Positions 25,825 through 33,560 of a stretch of DNA of 64,000 bases are shown piece by piece (position 1 is the stretch's first letter; every line of letters begins with the position of its first letter). The notes beneath the pieces are model-generated. The model did not search any database and had not been told where the DNA came from. It saw only the letters and a program-made list of their open reading frames with translations. The stretch spans positions 65,296-129,295 of the forward strand of contig DIYO01000009.1 of NCBI GenBank assembly GCA_002427755.1, written 5' to 3'. The position numbers and the translations under genes are program-made. The stretch is from Roseivirga sp. UBA6052 (GTDB taxonomy: Bacteria; Bacteroidota; Bacteroidia; Cytophagales; Cyclobacteriaceae).

Positions 25825-27117
25825 CTACTTATCTAACAAGCGCAAAATATCTTGACCGATATCTCTTCTATGATATTCGTCTTGCCAAGAAATTTTTGCA
25901 ACACCATTATACGCATTTTCAAGCGCATTTTCTACCGTATCTCCCTTACCGGTAATCGCCAACACTCTACCTCCACTTGTTACTACTGATTCGCTATCAT
26001 TGAATTTAGTACCGGCATGAAAAACCGTTGCTTCATTCACATTTTCAATTCCGGAAATCTCATAGCCTTTAGGATAAGAACCAGGATAACCACCTGACAC
26101 CATTACAACTGTTGTGGCCGCCTGATGATCAATATCAAAAGAAACCTCATCTAAGTTGCCATTCGCAGTAGCTTCTAAAAGGTCTACAAGGTCTGATTTG
26201 ATTCTCGGTAATACTACCTGAGTCTCAGGGTCACCCATGCGAACGTTATATTCAATCACATAAGGATCTCCTCCCATATTCATTAAACCAATAAAGATGA
26301 ATCCTTTGTAATCAATCCCATCTGCTTTTAAACCATTGACAGTAGGCAATACAATGCGTTCTTCTACCTTATTTATAAAGTCAGTATTGGCAAAAGGAAC
26401 TGGAGAAACAGCACCCATACCTCCGGTATTCAAGCCTTCATCATTCTCCCCAATACGTTTATAGTCCTTGGCTTCCGGGAGAATCTTATAAGAATTTCCA
26501 TCAGTTAATACAAAAACAGAAAGCTCTATTCCATCTAAATATTGCTCAACTACCACCCTGCTAGAGGCCTCACCAAACTTGGCATCTACCAACATTTCTG
26601 TGAGAGTATTACGCGCTTCTTCATGGCTTTGTGCTATAATAACTCCTTTACCAGCTGCCAATCCATCGGCTTTTAAAACCACAGGCAACGGATGGGATGA
26701 AACGTAGTTCAATCCTTCTTCCAAACTATCCTTGGTGAAAGTTTTATACATGGCGGTAGGAATGCTATGCTTCTGCATAAACTCTTTAGAGAAGTCTTTG
26801 CTTCCCTCAAGCATGGCTCCAGCTGCCGTTGGGCCAACGAGCCCAACATTTTTTAAGCCTTCATGCTCAGCAAAATAGTCCACAATGCCTTTTACCAAAG
26901 GATCTTCCGGACCTACTACAACTAAATCAATGCTCTTTGTTAAAACAAAATCCTTAATGCCATCGAAATCATTCACATTCAGATTCACATTTGTGGCAAT
27001 TCCTGTAGTTCCGGCATTTCCGGGTGCTACATAAAGGGCTTCACATTTCTTACTTTGAGATATCTTCCAGCTAAAGGCATGCTCTCTGCCTCCACTACCA
27101 AGGACAAGGATTTTCAT
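25825..27117 (-). CDS. purD: Phosphoribosylamine-glycine ligase
   Basis: Second step of purine synthesis: ATP, glycine and 5-phosphoribosylamine give GAR. At 430 residues it is complete. It has the N-terminal GSGGREHAFSWK, GPEDPLVKGIVDYF, the ATP-grasp segments VLKADGLAAGKGVI and VVEQYLDGIELSVF, GGMGAVSPVPF, and metal-binding EYNVRMGDPETQVVLPR. It lies 28 bases after recQ. A -7-like TAGCTTTG (27137-27144) falls between them, so purD may have its own transcript. The PurF-like gene at 57.6 kb would supply its substrate. Confidence 0.96.
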   Translation of the reverse strand: MKILVLGSGGREHAFSWKISQSKKCEALYVAPGNAGTTGIATNVNLNVNDFDGIKDFVLTKSIDLVVVGPEDPLVKGIVDYFAEHEGLKNVGLVGPTAAGAMLEGSKDFSKEFMQKHSIPTAMYKTFTKDSLEEGLNYVSSHPLPVVLKADGLAAGKGVIIAQSHEEARNTLTEMLVDAKFGEASSRVVVEQYLDGIELSVFVLTDGNSYKILPEAKDYKRIGENDEGLNTGGMGAVSPVPFANTDFINKVEERIVLPTVNGLKADGIDYKGFIFIGLMNMGGDPYVIEYNVRMGDPETQVVLPRIKSDLVDLLEATANGNLDEVSFDIDHQAATTVVMVSGGYPGSYPKGYEISGIENVNEATVFHAGTKFNDSESVVTSGGRVLAITGKGDTVENALENAYNGVAKISWQDEYHRRDIGQDILRLLDK

Positions 27118-27136
27118 AGGATAATACTTAGAGCTG

Positions 27137-27144
27137 CAAAGCTA
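27137..27144 (-). promoter_or_regulatory. Possible purD -7 element
   Basis: TAGCTTTG on the minus strand, 19 bases before the purD ATG, fits TAnnTTTG. No convincing TTTG was found at the -33 distance, which falls inside the 3' end of recQ. Confidence 0.35.
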
Positions 27145-27145
27145 A

Positions 27146-29344
27146 TTAATTTGCGTATTCGGAGAGGAATTTAATACGCATCAAACGCAAGTCTTCATCA
27201 ATTAAATCATCATCTTCAAATGCAGCTAAGGCATCATCGATATTATCGGACTCTGCATTCATAAAATAATCCATAATATCTTCTTGAAGCTCTACATCCA
27301 TAATCTGCTCCAAGTAATAATCAATGTTCAATCTTGTACCAGCAAAACAGATGATTTCCATTTCGTCTAGCAACTGATCCATGGTCCAGCCCTTCTGCTC
27401 TGCCATCTCCTCCAAATCGAGTTTTCTATCGATTTGTTGAATGATATATATTTTGTTCTTAGACTTAGAACCTGCGGTTTTGATTACTACTACATCTTCT
27501 ATATCAATGTTATTGTCCTCAACATACTGATTGATAAGTTTCAAGAACGTGCCGCCAAACTTGTTCACCTTACCCATACCAATACCATTTACATTGGCCA
27601 AAGCCTCTGCTGTTGTAGGGTATGTAGTTGCCATTTCTTGAAGAGATGGGTCTTGAATGATTACATAAGGCGGCAGGTTTCTTTGCTTTGCAATCTTCTT
27701 TCTTTCGGCTTTCAGTAAATCAAAGAGCACTTTATCATAAGAGTTACCGGCTGCCATTTGTGGAGAAGCTTCGTTACTCTCATCTTCACTTGCATCAACA
27801 TCACTAAAATCTAAATCTTTAGTCAGCTGAATGCTGTAAGGTTTTGACAAAAACTCCTCTCCCTTTTTAGTGAGCTTTAGGGTTCCGATATTCTCAATGT
27901 CTTTTCTAAGAAATTCGTTAAGCAAAGTCTGCCTTACTACAGATTTCCAAAAATGCTCGTCTTCGTTACTGCCTTTTCCATAGACTGAAAGTTGATCATG
28001 CCCATAGCTTTTCACATACTGGTTCTGAGATCCACGGATTACACTCACCAGATGTCCCATTCCAAAACGACCTTCAGTTTGAGCAACAGTATCAATTACA
28101 GTACGCACTAGTTCTTGCCCTTCAAAGGTTTCTCGATCATACCGGCAGTTATCACACATACTTGAATGCCTACAAACGCTATCATCGTACTCTTCACCGA
28201 AATAATGAAGTAATTGCTTTCTTCTACAAATGGCAGATTCTGCATAGAATGACATTTCGTCTAGCAGAACTTTGGCATTTTCTTTCTCAGTAACTGGTTT
28301 GTCCTTATTGAATTTTTCAAGCTTAAGGATATCACTGTAGCTGTAGAACATAATACACTGGCCTTCAAGGCCATCTCTTCCTGCTCTACCTGTTTCTTGA
28401 TAATAGCCTTCCAAAGATTTTGGTACATCGTAATGAATTACAAAGCGCACATCTGGCTTATCGATCCCCATACCAAAAGCAATCGTGGCCACAATAACAT
28501 CTACTTCCTCATTCAAGAAATCATCTTGATTCTTCATCCTTACAGATGGCTCAAACCCTGCATGATATGGTGCAGCATTAATTCCATTCACTTTCAGAAA
28601 GTCTGCGATTTCTTCAACCTTCTTGCGACTCAGGCAATAGATAATCCCTGACTTACCTTGGTTGTCTCTTAGAAACTTAACAAGCTGTTTCTTAATAGCT
28701 TTCTTTGGTCTTACCTCATAGTAAAGGTTCTCTCTGTTAAAGGAAGACTTAAATAGGTGCGCATCCTCCATATGAAGGTTACGTTGAATATCCAGCTGAA
28801 CTTTAGGGGTTGCTGTAGCGGTTAAAGCAATTATCGGAATCTTACCTAACTGCTCTATAATGGATTTGATTCTTCTGTATTCAGGCCTAAAATCATGACC
28901 CCATTCTGAAATACAATGGGCTTCATCTATGGCAGCAAATGAGATATTTGCCTTTTTCAAAAACTCTACATTTTCTTCTTTGGTCAAAGATTCAGGGGCC
29001 ACATACAGCAGCTTTACTTCGCCAGCAAGCGTAGCATTTTTGATTCGATTTATTTCTGTCTTACTCAAGGTAGAATTCAAGAATCTTGCGTTCACTCCAA
29101 ACGCATTCAATTGATCTACCTGATTTTTCATCAAAGCAATCAGTGGAGAGATCACAATGGCTGTTCCCTCTTGCATAAGGGCGGGCATCTGATAGCACAT
29201 TGATTTTCCAGCTCCTGTTGGCATAATCACAAAAGTGTTTAGGCCTTCTAAGATGTTCATGATAATGCGCTCTTGATTACCTCTAAATTTGTCGTAACCA
29301 AATACCTCTTTCAGCTTTGCTCTAATGTCGTCTACATGTATCAT
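27146..29344 (-). CDS. recQ: ATP-dependent DNA helicase RecQ
   Basis: 3'-5' superfamily 2 helicase of recombination and repair. It has Walker A TGAGKS near residue 42, DEAH in AAIDEAHCISEWGHDFRPEYR, SAT-like LTATATPKVQ, and the motif VI helix DVRFVIHYDVPKSLEGYYQETGRAGRDG. A zinc-binding RQC region follows (C...C..C, SMCDNCRYD), then an HRDC domain near 540-620 (LFDLLKAERKKIAKQRNLPPYVIIQDPSLQEMA). The 732-residue length fits the long RecQ form of Bacteroidota, which has about 100 extra C-terminal residues. It is divergent from manC across an unusually structured 289-base gap. Confidence 0.95.
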   Translation of the reverse strand: MIHVDDIRAKLKEVFGYDKFRGNQERIIMNILEGLNTFVIMPTGAGKSMCYQMPALMQEGTAIVISPLIALMKNQVDQLNAFGVNARFLNSTLSKTEINRIKNATLAGEVKLLYVAPESLTKEENVEFLKKANISFAAIDEAHCISEWGHDFRPEYRRIKSIIEQLGKIPIIALTATATPKVQLDIQRNLHMEDAHLFKSSFNRENLYYEVRPKKAIKKQLVKFLRDNQGKSGIIYCLSRKKVEEIADFLKVNGINAAPYHAGFEPSVRMKNQDDFLNEEVDVIVATIAFGMGIDKPDVRFVIHYDVPKSLEGYYQETGRAGRDGLEGQCIMFYSYSDILKLEKFNKDKPVTEKENAKVLLDEMSFYAESAICRRKQLLHYFGEEYDDSVCRHSSMCDNCRYDRETFEGQELVRTVIDTVAQTEGRFGMGHLVSVIRGSQNQYVKSYGHDQLSVYGKGSNEDEHFWKSVVRQTLLNEFLRKDIENIGTLKLTKKGEEFLSKPYSIQLTKDLDFSDVDASEDESNEASPQMAAGNSYDKVLFDLLKAERKKIAKQRNLPPYVIIQDPSLQEMATTYPTTAEALANVNGIGMGKVNKFGGTFLKLINQYVEDNNIDIEDVVVIKTAGSKSKNKIYIIQQIDRKLDLEEMAEQKGWTMDQLLDEMEIICFAGTRLNIDYYLEQIMDVELQEDIMDYFMNAESDNIDDALAAFEDDDLIDEDLRLMRIKFLSEYAN

Positions 29345-29431
29345 ATAAAAGTCGCCAAGTCCAAAAAGAAAAACTGACTAGGTTTCTCTTCCTACCTTAA
29401 TGAATATAACCAATTCTAAACAAAAGGCAGT

Positions 29432-29614
29432 ATAAAAAGGTGCTGAACCTTTTTATGGAGAGATAACAGGCAAAAGCTCAACATGTTCAAAATTATGAGG
29501 CCTTGGCAGGCCATTCTTAGATTCATTCAATCGAATGAATAAATCTTTTCAAAACTGGCTGGTAAGCGGTTGGCATTTTAGTAATTTGCCAATAGCAGAA
29601 CTGTTTAATCTGCT
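29432..29614. other. Cluster of five inverted repeats between recQ and manC
   Basis: Perfect dyads in order: ATAAAAAGGT/ACCTTTTTAT (29432-29441 with 29447-29456), GGCCT/AGGCC (29499-29503 with 29508-29512), ATTCATTC/GAATGAAT (29521-29528 with 29533-29540), TTGGCA/TGCCAA (29570-29575 with 29587-29592) and AGCAGA/TCTGCT (29594-29599 with 29609-29614). The first resembles an intrinsic terminator on both strands, yet no gene ends here: recQ and manC are divergent. A structured leader, a small RNA or multiple operators are possible. Confidence 0.55.
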
Positions 29615-29633
29615 GTAATTAAAAAAACAACTT

Positions 29634-30704
29634 ATGGCCCAGAACTATGTAGTTATCATGGCTGGAGGTATCGGAAGTCGATTCTGGCCTTACAGTAGAG
29701 CTGATAAACCCAAGCAATTTTTAGATGTATTAGGCACTGGTAGATCACTTATCCAAATGACCTATGATCGCTTCTTAAATATCTGTCCTAGTGATAACAT
29801 CTATGTTATAACCAATAAGCGTTACTACGATCTAGTCAAAGAGCAATTACCGGCCTTGAGTGACGATCAAATTCTGTTGGAGCCAATTGGCAGAAATACT
29901 TCAGCGGCTGTTGCTTACCCTGCTTTTAAGATTAAGCAAAAGGATCCTGAAGGAGTTATGATTGTTGCTCCATCAGACCACGTAGTATTCAAAGAAGATA
30001 TTTTCGAAAGTAATCTTAACACCTCTATTGATGCGGCTAGTGGCAGCAGCAAGCTTATTACGCTTGGCATTGTGCCTACAAGACCTGAAACGGGTTATGG
30101 CTATATTCAATATCACGCTGATGCAATCGAGGATGTAAAAAAGGTAAAGACCTTTACCGAAAAGCCGGAGTTAGAATTGGCACAGAAATTTATAGATAGT
30201 GGTGACTTTGTCTGGAATGCAGGAATTTTTATCTGGTCTATTGATACGATCACTAAGGCATTTCATAGTTACTTAAAAGACATAGCCGTAATCTTTGAAG
30301 AGGGCAATGAAGTCTATTATACAGACAAAGAACAAGCCTTTATAGACGATGCCTACTCACAGTGTAAGAGTATCTCCATTGACTATGGAATTATGGAAAA
30401 GGCTAACGATGTCTTTATGGTAAAAGGCATGTTCGATTGGTCTGATTTAGGAAGTTGGGACTCTCTTCACGAAGCGAAGGATAAAGACGAAAACAACAAC
30501 GTGATTGATGGTAAAGCCAATTTGTACAATTCTAAAAACTGCTACGTTAAAGGCCCAGATGACACCTTAATTGTTGCACAGGATTTAGATGGGTATCTGA
30601 TTACAAAATCAGGAAACGTTGTGCTGGTTTGTAAAAAAGATGCTGAAAAGAAATTCAGAGAATTCTTAAACGATGCTAAAGAATTGGGGCAAGAGTTTAG
30701 TTAA
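29634..30704 (+). CDS. manC: Mannose-1-phosphate guanylyltransferase
   Basis: Makes GDP-mannose from mannose 1-phosphate and GTP for polysaccharide and protein glycosylation. It has the nucleotidyltransferase signature MAGGIGSRFWPYSR...KPKQFLD (residues 9-28), then LEPIGRNTSAAVAYPAF, VAPSDHVV, FTEKPELELA, VWNAGIFIW, SIDYGIMEKAN and FDWSDLGSWDSL. At 356 residues it is the single-domain form without the phosphomannose-isomerase half. No polysaccharide cluster is attached. It overlaps the convergent rlmB gene by eight bases. Confidence 0.94.
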   Translation: MAQNYVVIMAGGIGSRFWPYSRADKPKQFLDVLGTGRSLIQMTYDRFLNICPSDNIYVITNKRYYDLVKEQLPALSDDQILLEPIGRNTSAAVAYPAFKIKQKDPEGVMIVAPSDHVVFKEDIFESNLNTSIDAASGSSKLITLGIVPTRPETGYGYIQYHADAIEDVKKVKTFTEKPELELAQKFIDSGDFVWNAGIFIWSIDTITKAFHSYLKDIAVIFEEGNEVYYTDKEQAFIDDAYSQCKSISIDYGIMEKANDVFMVKGMFDWSDLGSWDSLHEAKDKDENNNVIDGKANLYNSKNCYVKGPDDTLIVAQDLDGYLITKSGNVVLVCKKDAEKKFREFLNDAKELGQEFS

Positions 30705-31443
30705 CTCTTTGCCTCAAAGCTTCATATACGATTATACCGGTTGCCACAGAGACATTAAGAGAATCTATTTGTCCTTCGATAGGCAACTTGGCATGAGCAT
30801 CTGACAGTTTAAGGTACTCATTAGAAATACCATCTTCTTCAGAACCCATGAGTAGAGCCAAAGGATCTTTTAGATTCATTTGAAAAATCGTATCATCAGC
30901 TTTTTCTGAACAAGCCACTATTTTTAGCCCGTTAGCTTGCAACTCTTTAATCGTGTCTTTTAGATTATCAGCTCTGCAAATCGGCAAGTAGTTTAAAGCA
31001 CCTGCCGATGTCTTCATGGCATCTGAACCAATCTGGGCATTCCCCCTACTAGGTACAACTACCGCATGAACACCAGCACATTCGGCCGTACGACAAATGG
31101 CACCAAAATTTCTTACGTCTGTAATACGATCAAGGATCACCAAAAAGGGTACTTCTCCCTTCTGATAAGCTTCAGAAATTACATTATCTAATGAAGCAAA
31201 TTGAACTGCAGAAATGTATGCCACAGCCCCTTGATGATTTTTGCGAGTAACTCGATTCAGTTTCTCAATTGGTACTTTCTGATGAGGAATAGCATGAACC
31301 TTACTGACCTGAAGAAGTTCAGTCATCAATTCATTCTTAACATCTTTCTGAATTAACAACTTGTCAATTTCTCTTCCGGATTCTATAGCCTCGATGATTG
31401 CTCGAGTTCCATAGATATAATCAGCTTTATTCGAATGATTCAT
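30697..31443 (-). CDS. rlmB: 23S rRNA (guanosine-2'-O-)-methyltransferase, TrmH/SpoU family
   Basis: SAM-dependent knotted (SPOUT) methyltransferase, closest to RlmB, which methylates the 2'-O of G2251 of 23S rRNA. The substrate-binding N-domain starts YIYGTRAIIEAIESGREIDKLLIQK. The three SpoU motifs are in order: DVRNFGAICRTAECAG, LLMGSEEDGIS and IDSLNVSVATGIIVYEALRQR. At 248 residues the length is as expected. The ATG shares one base with the stop of the upstream GWxTD gene (TAATG), so the two are coupled. A TrmH-type tRNA target is less likely but not excluded. Confidence 0.9.
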   Translation of the reverse strand: MNHSNKADYIYGTRAIIEAIESGREIDKLLIQKDVKNELMTELLQVSKVHAIPHQKVPIEKLNRVTRKNHQGAVAYISAVQFASLDNVISEAYQKGEVPFLVILDRITDVRNFGAICRTAECAGVHAVVVPSRGNAQIGSDAMKTSAGALNYLPICRADNLKDTIKELQANGLKIVACSEKADDTIFQMNLKDPLALLMGSEEDGISNEYLKLSDAHAKLPIEGQIDSLNVSVATGIIVYEALRQRVN

Positions 31444-32660
31444 TATTCAATTACTCTCCCTGTTCTCCATTGGGTAACCGCCTGCATCCAATCCTCTCTA
31501 TACCTTTTACCTCTAATCAATTTATGTGTGATCTCTCCATCTTCCACGAGAATGTCGAAGATATATCGCACTCTCCCACCATTAGGTGTTGAGTAAATCC
31601 AAAGTTCAGTAGTCTCGTTTCTAAGCACTTGCTGCGGATTTCCATAAATTTGGAAAATCATTCCTCTATCTGTTTTCCAGCCTTGACGATCTGCACTGAA
31701 CAATCTGGCAGACTTTCTTATTCGCTGATAGTAGCCTTTAATAAACCCTTTAGAAACACGTTGATTATTGCTAATTGACATATTGACAAACTCCTCGAAA
31801 GCATCTCTAGGAAAGTCACTAGTTCTCAATCTCTGGAATTCGTCATTAGTGCTGATAAAAATTAAAGGCTTAACCAACTCTTCATAATCTTTATAGTAAG
31901 GATAATATTCATCGGTGACGAGCATAGATAGCTTAGAACCATCTGCTTGAGGAGAAGAAAATTCATAAATGCCCTCGTTATGAAAAGTAAATACCTCTCC
32001 ATTATTTACTCCATATAAAGTATCAATCGGAATTGGCTCTGGTTCTTCAGAGGCTTTATCTTCAAAAGGTGGCATCGGAAATGAAGTTTGGTCAGTAACT
32101 GCATTCATTTCGAATTTCGCATCAGGGTTGAATAAATGAACTGGTCGAATAGCAGAATTCACAAGGGCATACTTTCCAAAATATGGTGTTTCCTCTTCTA
32201 CATTCATGAATATAAATGGTGGTCTTTTCCAATCACCAATTACCAAAGGCACATCCACATAGTATTGCTTATCTCTAACGCGATCGTAAATATCAAAGAC
32301 GAGTAAATTATCATCAGAGGCCCGTTCTATTTCAACCTTGAATATGTACTGTCGAAATCCTATATCGGCAATATTACTTGTATCTATCTTGATCTTCTCT
32401 TCACTGGAACCCTCGTCTAGATAGTTTTTGCGGAGGTAATAACTAAAAACGAAATCGGAAATTCTGACATTACCAGAGTTGAGGATAAACTGAAAATAGG
32501 CCTTGACATTGTTGTCTTCAAGTGCCGCCACCTCATTGACGATGAAGGAGTGATCCTGATTATATCTGTAAGATATCTCACCAGAGCTCATTCTAACTTG
32601 ACTAAAAGTCAAATTCGCTAAGGTGATCATTCCAATAAAAAAGAATAAAACTCTCTTCAT
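31443..32660 (-). CDS. GWxTD-domain secreted protein
   Basis: A 405-residue exported protein: N-terminal signal MKRVLFFFIGMITLANLTFSQ, then a beta-rich body and, near residue 325, the name-giving GWKTD followed by RGMIFQIYGNPQQVLRNETTELWIY. This domain is widespread in Bacteroidota and Acidobacteriota, with no known activity. It is transcribed from a good promoter at 32671-32704 and translationally coupled to rlmB. Confidence 0.88.
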   Translation of the reverse strand: MKRVLFFFIGMITLANLTFSQVRMSSGEISYRYNQDHSFIVNEVAALEDNNVKAYFQFILNSGNVRISDFVFSYYLRKNYLDEGSSEEKIKIDTSNIADIGFRQYIFKVEIERASDDNLLVFDIYDRVRDKQYYVDVPLVIGDWKRPPFIFMNVEEETPYFGKYALVNSAIRPVHLFNPDAKFEMNAVTDQTSFPMPPFEDKASEEPEPIPIDTLYGVNNGEVFTFHNEGIYEFSSPQADGSKLSMLVTDEYYPYYKDYEELVKPLIFISTNDEFQRLRTSDFPRDAFEEFVNMSISNNQRVSKGFIKGYYQRIRKSARLFSADRQGWKTDRGMIFQIYGNPQQVLRNETTELWIYSTPNGGRVRYIFDILVEDGEITHKLIRGKRYREDWMQAVTQWRTGRVIE

Positions 32661-32670
32661 AAGATTACGT

Positions 32671-32704
32671 CAAAGTTATACAGTTTTTAATGGCTAATAA
32701 CAAA
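32671..32704 (-). promoter_or_regulatory. Promoter of the GWxTD-rlmB unit
   Basis: On the minus strand, TTTG (32701-32704), a 22-base spacer and TAACTTTG (32671-32678). Both boxes match the Bacteroidota consensus exactly and the -7 box is ten bases before the ATG. Confidence 0.65.
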
Positions 32705-32739
32705 ATTGGTTCAAAACAGTGATTGTTTATCAAATCGCT

Positions 32740-32747
32740 TAATTTTG
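32740..32747 (+). promoter_or_regulatory. -7 element of the methyltransferase gene
   Basis: TAATTTTG matches TAnnTTTG and ends 14 bases before the ATG at 32762. It lies downstream of the alternative TTG start at 32723, which argues for the ATG. No clear -33 box. Confidence 0.4.
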
Positions 32748-32761
32748 GCCAAATTCTACAA

Positions 32762-33535
32762 ATGGCAACTTACACTACAGAAATCGCTTCTGATCAAATT
32801 GCATCTGACAACCCAATTCATCAACGGTTATTGCAAGCCTATTATTTAGCGAAGCCTTATATAAAAGGTAGCCTTCTTGAATTGGGCTGTGGTGAAGGCC
32901 GAGGCGTAGAATTACTAAGTGATTTAGCTGAGAGTTACATCGGTCTTGACAAGATTCAAGAAGTAATAGATCGTTTGAAAGGTAAATATCCTGATCTGAC
33001 ATTTGAACAAGCCGTATTCCCTCCGTTTCAAAAACTTGATGATAACAGTTTTGACAGTATTGTAAGCTTTCAAGTAATTGAACATGTAAAACAGGATGAA
33101 GCGTTCTTAAAAGAAATCCATAGGGTCTTAAAACCTGGAGGCACTGCTGTACTAACCACTCCAAACATCAAGAAAACACTCACTAGAAATCCTTGGCATA
33201 TAAGGGAGTACACTGCATCAGAATTAACAACTTTAGCGAAGAAATACTTTGATGATGTTGAAATGAAAGGGGTTGGTGGTAATGATAAAGTTTGGACTTA
33301 CTATAAAGAGAATAAAACTTCCGTTGAGAAAATCACGCGCTTCGATATTTTCAACCTACAATACAGACTACCTGCAAGTATTCTACGAATTCCTTATGAC
33401 ATTCTGAATAGAGTAAACCGCAATAAACTCAACACTGCTAATACAGGCCTGGTGGCAGAAATCAACTACTCTGACTATATAATGGTTGACAATGCAGATG
33501 AGGCACTTGATCTGTTTCTAGTTTTAAAGAAATAA
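32762..33535 (+). CDS. Class I SAM-dependent methyltransferase
   Basis: A 257-residue Rossmann-fold methyltransferase. Motif I is SLLELGCGEGRGVELL near residue 38, the acidic loop is YIGLDKI, and post-I motifs are FDSIVSFQVIEHVKQDEAFLKEIHRVLKPGGTAVLTTPN. This set places it in the UbiE/BioC-like methyltransferase-11 group; the substrate is unknown. The chosen ATG gives MATYTTEIASDQ. A TTG 39 bases upstream is open but precedes the -7 promoter element. It is divergent from the GWxTD gene and convergent with the GT117-like gene across a terminator. Confidence 0.88.
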   Translation: MATYTTEIASDQIASDNPIHQRLLQAYYLAKPYIKGSLLELGCGEGRGVELLSDLAESYIGLDKIQEVIDRLKGKYPDLTFEQAVFPPFQKLDDNSFDSIVSFQVIEHVKQDEAFLKEIHRVLKPGGTAVLTTPNIKKTLTRNPWHIREYTASELTTLAKKYFDDVEMKGVGGNDKVWTYYKENKTSVEKITRFDIFNLQYRLPASILRIPYDILNRVNRNKLNTANTGLVAEINYSDYIMVDNADEALDLFLVLKK

Positions 33536-33537
33536 AA

Positions 33538-33557
33538 AAGGCCTCTTACGAGGCCTT
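33538..33557 (-). terminator. Terminator between convergent methyltransferase and GT117-like genes
   Basis: AAGGCCTC (33538-33545) and GAGGCCTT (33550-33557) with a 4-base loop. The minus strand continues with TTTTTT, so it is strong for the GT117-like gene. On the plus strand the tail is weaker (CATTT). Confidence 0.88.
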
Positions 33558-33560
33558 CAT

